From positions 77,526,705 through 77,590,704 of the forward strand of contig CP136067.1 of NCBI GenBank assembly GCA_032622095.1: a stretch of DNA of 64,000 nucleotides, in the 5' to 3' direction. A model generated the notes under the pieces. The model was given only the letters and a program-made list of their open reading frames with translations, did not search any database and was not told the origin of the DNA. The position numbers and the translations under genes are program-made. Positions 58,552 to 64,000 of this stretch are shown piece after piece (positions within the stretch are counted from its first letter, which is position 1; every line of letters starts with the position of its first letter). Source of the stretch: Siphonodentalium dalli. Taxonomy: Eukaryota; Mollusca; Scaphopoda; Gadilida; Siphonodentaliidae.

Positions 58552-60016
58552 CTTCATTCGACGGAAGTGCCGTCATCGGGTAAAAAAATAGTCCCTATAA
58601 CGCAGTATTTGTCAGATTATAAAATTACTTTTAGATGTACATCATTAACTCTAGCTCTTGGTGTCGGCATTGTTCAACCTACAAACGTGTAGAACACTCA
58701 ACTGCAGTACGCGTTTATGTTTAAGATGAGACAATGAAGGATTACTGGTACAACAAATCGAACCAAATTCGACGTATAAGACAAATCTTGCATTGATGGA
58801 ACAAATATATATGAGACTGCCAGGATTAATTCGATACAAAACAAAGCACTTAGCACTCGGTCACACCATGGCGATTGGCATAAAACCTTTAAAAACATTT
58901 AAGTTTTTAGTCTGCACGCATGTAAGCTTGTCGTTTTAGCACAGTATTATAAGAAACTTGCAATGCCGGCACCAAGACCTATAATTATATAAATCCATGT
59001 TGTTTCGTCCACAGTGGTTATGTGTTATGTTGAATGTCGAGTAAATTGTTATGTTTATATTCATGTCTGGTAGAATAATGTATGAATGAATTGTTTTATA
59101 TGAGACGGACAATGACTTATTGAAATATATATGAATTATGTGAGAAGACATCGTCCTTACTTATTAACACCCCGCAACTCTAGGACACAATACACATGCA
59201 AGGCTAAAGTTCAAGGTGCTTGAATCAGTATCGTGTGCATGTCAAGGGTGATAAGGACCGATAAGCCTCTAAGTCAAGTGATGCATGTCCACACAATGAC
59301 GATGGACTCAAAGTGACATTTGTGAGGTTAATATGGGAGAACGTCAACTGCGCCCGTCAAACATCTACAAAATATAATATATCATATGCGCCGAGGGTAA
59401 ATATCACACAGTAATGAGGCGGCCATTCTTTATATCATGCACACACTGTCCGTGCAACTGTTCTTACTCTGGACAGCGAATGTCGAAACGTTCAATCTTA
59501 TACAGTCTGTATATAGTACATTCAACCGCTACTGACGCCATATAATACGGGCCGGTTTTATATAATATATATAGTTCAGCTATAAATACCATTGGACGAA
59601 ACTTCGCGCCGCATAGCATATAATAATGGAATGCTATATATATACATTCATGTATAGTCTCTGACGGGCGAAATGTGACATTCTCCAATTTAAACACGCC
59701 GATTATTTGTAAAGTCTTAGAATGATGTGCATGCATAGTGGGCTGATGGGTCTATCGGGCTACCATATATGGCAGCCCGATATATCTATAGGCCCCCTGC
59801 ATCGTATCTCAAACAATCGTCGAGTATCCTATATATATGTACTCAGGGAATCAATTCAATTCAATTCAATTCAGTTTATTCTCGTCGTCAACATTACAGA
59901 TGTGTATAAATACAATATATGTCATTACAATAATATATATAGACAGATGGCGCTTTCAATACATGCACATGTAAGCGCTAGAGCGAACTAGCGTTATGTA
60001 ATGCTAGAACAAACGT
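58552..60016. other. Intergenic, one (CAATT)n run
   Basis: No gene was recognised. CAATT repeats about four times at 59850-59870, followed by CAGTTTATTCTCGTCGTCAA. A similar CAATTTATTCTGATCGTCAA lies at about 61783-61802, so this may be the edge of a dispersed repeat. Confidence 0.5.
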
Positions 60017-60388
60017 GACCATAGCCGTACGTGCGCCAGATATTTTAGAGGCTAAGTAAGACCTTTTGCCCGAATTTTTTTTTACAAGTTATAATCATGG
60101 TTGTAACACAGTTTTTGTAAAACACACCATGAATATACAAATAAATATAACAAAATAAATTAAAATTAAACTTAAATATGTATAATTCGGACAGAAATGT
60201 GAAAAATACTGTAATTTGCCACAATTTCCCCTGAAATACCATTTAATTTGCTCAAACATTTTTCGAATTTGACCGAAAATGTCTCCAATTTGCCCGAAAA
60301 TTGCCCGAATGTTTAGCGTTCAAAACTTTCGGGGGGGGGGGGGGCTGCAGTCCTCTCAGCCCCATGGCCCGTACATCTACGAACGTTA
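60017..60388. repeat. Dispersed repeat with G run (related to 34025-34140)
   Basis: Begins GTGACCATAGCCGTACGTGC and ends near GGCCCGTACATCTACGAACG, which look like weak inverted ends. Contains TTTTGCCCGAATTT, shared with 34025-34140, and several further TTTGCCCGAA words. A 14-base G run spans 60331-60344. Confidence 0.55.
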
Positions 60389-62708
60389 CCACAGACTGTC
60401 GACATAGTTGCAATCGCTACGTACAGTTTGTTCTTAAAGGGACTCAAGAACTTCGATGTGGGTTAATGCGTAAAAACTAATTTTATAAAGGTTTGTAAAA
60501 CAACTATCATTAACAAGTACATGCAAATATATATCTACTTTGTTCTCATTTTCATAATTCATAACTCTCCAGTAACAGATATCGCATATCGAAACCATTG
60601 TTATGTAAATATTACTTACAGTCACATTACCGAGCAAATTTCAATTAATCCAATAGTGTATCAAAGTTTAATAAAATTTTACGGCAAACATTGGAAAAGG
60701 TCAAAACATTGAAATTTATTCTGAAAAATAATATATAGACTACACAAAATTACTTCCTATATATGTGCTTATGGCGATGTTTGTGATAGATCAATGTAAC
60801 ATTTTTGTTTACATAACAATTGTGTCTAAATACGAAAATTCGCAATTGGAGAGCTATGTCAATAATTAATATAAGAACTGAGTGTATATCAATTTCTCAA
60901 TGTTCTTCTATGCATTGTGATTTTACAGACTTTAAACAAATTTGCACATTACCCACTGCGAGTGCTTTGGTCCCTTTAATATAGTGGACCCGGAATGTCC
61001 CTTTAACCGGGGAGAGGGTAGCAGATATATACAGTTCACACGACGATCTGCGTATAGTGATGCCGAACCCTAAACACGATTAACATGCTAGTAATATTTG
61101 TAGCTTCTACGTCAAATTATCAGCTTGTCAATTAAGCGAATAAAACATGGAGTTTAAGTACATTAACTGTATACGTTTGTAACATGCACTCACGAAAACC
61201 ACAAAATAACAACCAAAAATAATACTACAAAATAAGCACAAAATCATATTTTAGTAACGCTCTTTATTTTTCGTCGTTAATCGCCAAGCATTGCAAGTCA
61301 TACATATTATTACGTTCATTACCACAGTGTGGCCGCGGGAGTCTTTGGTGACAACTTTAGCCAAATAAAGGTGCGTATTTTTTTGGAAGTCGACATTTGA
61401 CCATCAAAAACATCCCATCATTAGGATCTCGTTAGATTATCTTCTGGAACACAAACGTACTCATTGTTTTCAGGTGTCAAATTGGATGATATAATCAAAA
61501 GCGTGAAACGAGCCGAGATCACTTCGTGTTTAATGTTGTGACACGCTCAGTATAATACAATTGTTACATGTACCTAATTCTAAAACAAGTTTGGGAGTAA
61601 AATAACTGAATAAATTAAAATTATATAAGTTCATCGAGGTGGTTGCTTGATTTCAAACCTGCAATGTTGTTGACCACTTGATTACGATGCGAAAATGTCA
61701 TTTTTAGTATAGAATATAAACACACTATGCTATATATATGAATTCGGACTAATTGCACTCTTATTTTCTCTCAATTCTATTCAATTTATTCTGATCGTCA
61801 AGTTGAGACAATACCGAAATATATGGATTTGTAATACGACCCTGCCTAACTATGCTTAAAAGCCATGTCCTGATTGGCCAGTGGCCCGAGTTACCATGGC
61901 TATCTCGTTCCAGTTTTGTGGTACAATTCTACTTTTTCCAATTGTACCACGAAAAAAATCGGTTTATTCAGATCGACGCACGCGACTTTTCCCGTCTTTT
62001 CTAACTCCGCGCAAACGGGGCATCAACGGAGTACACCCGCACCCGTAACCCTTTGAATTTTGCTACATCTTGACAATCTTGCGAATTTTCTAGCGATTTG
62101 TCGCTTGAAACCAGTTTGGTTGCCAATGAATATGGTCCAAATGATGTTATGGTATATTGATATATGTTACGACCAAAGAAAGTTACTTAATAAGTATATT
62201 AAATGACAAAATAAATCCATGGGGCCGGGCTGTGCATTCGTCGATTCGAATCTCGATCATATTCGTCGATTCGATATTTCGGAATCAAGTTGAAAATGAA
62301 AGCGTTTGTTCACCAGTACAGAAGGGGGATAAGATCATTTAGATCGCTTTGTGTAAGGAAAATGGTCCATAGTCGATGATCATATTCATGTTGTCCCAAC
62401 AACGTTCAACACAGAAATGACCGCAATTCGTATTTCCTGTACAATTTAAATGAAAGGCACGGGCGCCGCTGAAAACACATCGTTTTTTAGCCAATCACAA
62501 CGATTATTTTCTAGAAGAGGTGCCTCGAAAAGTCAATGGGGGAATTTCATAACAAGACAAGATTACCGGAGTATTCCATGCAAATAAATCGAGTACGCCC
62601 AATACGAATTACACCACGAAATGTTTTCTCACCTGAGACCGAAAAAGCGCAGTATTTCGTTGACTATTCAGTCGAATTGTGACCATAAACTTTCAGTCGT
62701 ATTACAAA
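60389..62708. other. Intergenic, no gene recognised
   Basis: Contains one minus-orientation AACGCTCTTTATTTT motif (61256-61270), a small hairpin (GTGGTACAATT pairing with AATTGTACCAC, about 61918-61954), and a TCGATTCGAATCTCGATC-like patch at about 62239-62275. No exon was recognised. Confidence 0.45.
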
Positions 62709-62853
62709 AGAAATAAATACACGGTGTATCGGTGTGTATGGTCAAGTTGTACCACAAAAAACTGATTGTAGGACTCCGCTACGCGTCGTCCTACAATCAG
62801 TTTTTTGTGGTACAACTTGACCATACACACCTCTACACCGTGTATTTATTTCT
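62709..62853. repeat. Palindrome, about 65-bp arms
   Basis: Arms 62709-62773 and 62788-62853 are inverted copies sharing AAATAAATACACGGTGTA, GTGTGTATGGTCAAGTTGTA and CCACAAAAAACTGATTGTAG, with a few mismatches and a 14-bp GC-rich loop. The GTACCAC words recall the small hairpin at 61918-61954, so both may be one family. Confidence 0.88.
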
Positions 62854-63191
62854 TAAATAACATACAATATATTTCAGTATACAGGTATAATGTATATATT
62901 ATATGTGGCATAATAATAGAAGATAGAAAGGTTGGTCGGTATTCGGTTGTTTCAGTTCGCCAGGCGGGGTGGTAATAAGCCTCAGGCGGACCTGAATATT
63001 TCTAGGACCTTCTTAATCAGGGACGTGGCTAGAGGGTCTCCGTTCGGGGGGTGTCTACCTTGGGAAATTCCAACTGCACCTCCCCCCTTGCAATCAAAAT
63101 CACCAAACACAAGTTTTGCATAATTTCATTTGCACCCCCCCCCCTTGCGTCTCAATGCTCAGCTCAGACCGTATAGCCTAATATTCATAAA

Positions 63192-63258
63192 CCATGGTTC
63201 TATAAGCAAATTAGATTTTTGAGACAATGCAAATTTTTTTTTTTATTTTTTTTTTTTT
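63192..63258. repeat. Deleted relative of the 63438-63735 palindrome plus T run
   Basis: CATGGTTCTATA (63193-63204) matches the right flank of the large palindrome at 63735. It is followed directly by AGCAAATTAGATTTTTGAGA, which matches the palindrome tip at 63556, up to TGCAAAT. The T run 63234-63258 (one A inside) is probably the tail of the adjacent SINE. Confidence 0.6.
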
Positions 63259-63260
63259 GA

Positions 63261-63352
63261 GATTGGGTGGGATACGAACCCCGGCCCGACGGCGAGCGCG
63301 CCTTGCGACTCAAAGTCCGACGTCAATACCACACGGCCACCGAAGCAACCCC
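63261..63352 (-). mobile_element. tRNA-derived SINE or tRNA pseudogene
   Basis: On the minus strand a pol III A box TGGCCGTGTGGT (63328-63339) and a B box GGGTTCGTATCCC (63269-63281) are present at tRNA-like spacing. Between them an anticodon-like loop (GGACTTTGAGTC) and an extended GC-rich variable-arm-like stretch suggest a class II (Ser/Leu-like) ancestor. The B box is followed within about 10 bp by an A-rich tail (T run on the plus strand), as expected for a retroposed copy. The acceptor stem is not well formed, so a working tRNA is unlikely. Confidence 0.6.
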
Positions 63353-63437
63353 AAAAAAGTAAGCTCGAATGGCCGCTGTATTCCGACGTCGCACTTATGA
63401 CACTATATTCACATTTTAAGGTCTCTTATATATATAT

Positions 63438-63735
63438 GTATATAGGAGGTATGGCACAGCAGCAATGTTATATATTTTATGCCTCCGAAACATGGCGAGC
63501 ATTGCTCTTAGAACATGCTTGGGACTATACAACACACCAGGCGCCTATTTTTAGAAGCAAATTTGATTTTTGAGACAATGCAAATTATTTTTTTTTGTCT
63601 CAAAAATCAAATTTGCTTCTAAAAATAGGCGCCTGGTGTGTTGTATAGTCCCAAGCATGTTCTAAGAGCAATGCTCGCCATGTTTCGGAGGCATAAAATA
63701 TATAACATTGCTGCTGTGTCATACCTCCTATATAC
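63438..63735. repeat. Near-perfect 298-bp palindrome
   Basis: Arms 63438-63575 and 63597-63735 are inverted copies of about 138 bp with essentially one visible mismatch (GGCACAGC against GACACAGC). They are separated by 21 bp (ATGCAAATTA and a T run). Fold-back MITE and sequencing or assembly inversion are both possible. Confidence 0.95.
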
Positions 63736-64000
63736 ATGGTTCTATATTCTATATTCAGATATTTAACCTGAACAAAATTGCATAAATCCTAACATCTAGT
63801 GGTCTAATTCCAGACAAATGCACACGGCTACGGGCAAGAGACACCGGGCTGATCATGGTTGTTTTGCCCGGTGTGAGAACATTTTGCAAACTATATATAC
63901 AAGAAAATCGCAAAGCCTAGCATCTAGACTGGCCTCATCTGAAGCTTTACTATAGTGTTGGAAATTTTAAACCTCATACTCCCCCTCGATCAGGTTGGAA
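63736..64000. other. Window end, nothing recognised
   Basis: No gene or repeat was recognised. Confidence 0.35.

Noticed and set aside
63261..63352. Working tRNA gene
   Set aside because: A and B boxes are good, but the acceptor stem does not close and an A-rich tail follows, so a SINE or pseudogene is more likely.
1..64000. CRISPR array, bacterial operons or integrated prophage
   Set aside because: Repeat arrays here have no spacer pattern, and gene structure (phase-1 intron, homeobox) is animal.
1..64000. Known Hox-cluster microRNAs (miR-10 or iab-4 type)
   Set aside because: I looked for mature-like words such as ACCCTGTAGA and ACGTATACTGAA and did not find them. Absence by eye is not proof.

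Overview
This window looks like nuclear DNA from a lophotrochozoan (spiralian) animal. It is AT-rich, has large introns, no dense ORFs, no operons, and is full of dispersed, tandem and inverted repeats. The only protein-coding gene I can support is a central-class Hox gene on the + strand. Exon 1 (43789-44269) encodes an MNSYF start and a YPWM hexapeptide. Exon 2 (55548-55840) encodes a complete homeodomain followed by a UbdA-type peptide. They are joined by an 11,278-bp phase-1 intron with consensus splice sites. YPWM-AIVG, the short linker, MKLKKE at the homeodomain end and the UbdA peptide point to Lox4 (sister to Lox2, orthologous to arthropod Ubx/abd-A). That combination is expected in annelids, molluscs, brachiopods and phoronids. 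I cannot name the phylum or species from the sequence.

Layout. Positions 1-43.6 kb hold no exon I recognise and consist mainly of repeats: a 5.7-kb fold-back structure (3031-8699); an eight-unit degenerate satellite (10545-11780); a TTAA-flanked MITE with nested palindromes (13821-14212) lying between two direct repeats; a 2.15-kb GC-rich inverted-repeat element (about 17942-20099) inserted in an older repeat whose uninterrupted copy lies inverted at 30068-31463; a 0.93-kb, 11/22-bp minisatellite (23889-24822) grown inside another repeat; a 1.76-kb tandem duplication (26229-29748); a composite fold-back with a tRNA-like part (32109-32801); and several copies of a roughly 500-bp MITE family carrying the motif AATAAAGAGCGTTT. 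The Lox4 promoter (CCAAT and TATA-like elements) lies just upstream of 43789. The intron contains a 696-bp tandem duplication, an 88-bp tandem duplication and at least one fold-back element. From 55841 to 64000 there are more fold-backs (57264-57604, 58311-58428, 62709-62853, 63438-63735) and a tRNA-derived SINE near 63261-63352.

No second Hox exon, tRNA gene of confident quality, transposase, reverse transcriptase or known Hox-cluster microRNA was recognised. The main points of interest are the Lox4 gene and the unusually heavy load of fold-back elements around and inside it, since Hox clusters are generally poor in transposons. Several repeats are so alike that assembly artefacts must be considered. 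All similarity statements come from reading the sequence by eye, so boundaries are approximate.
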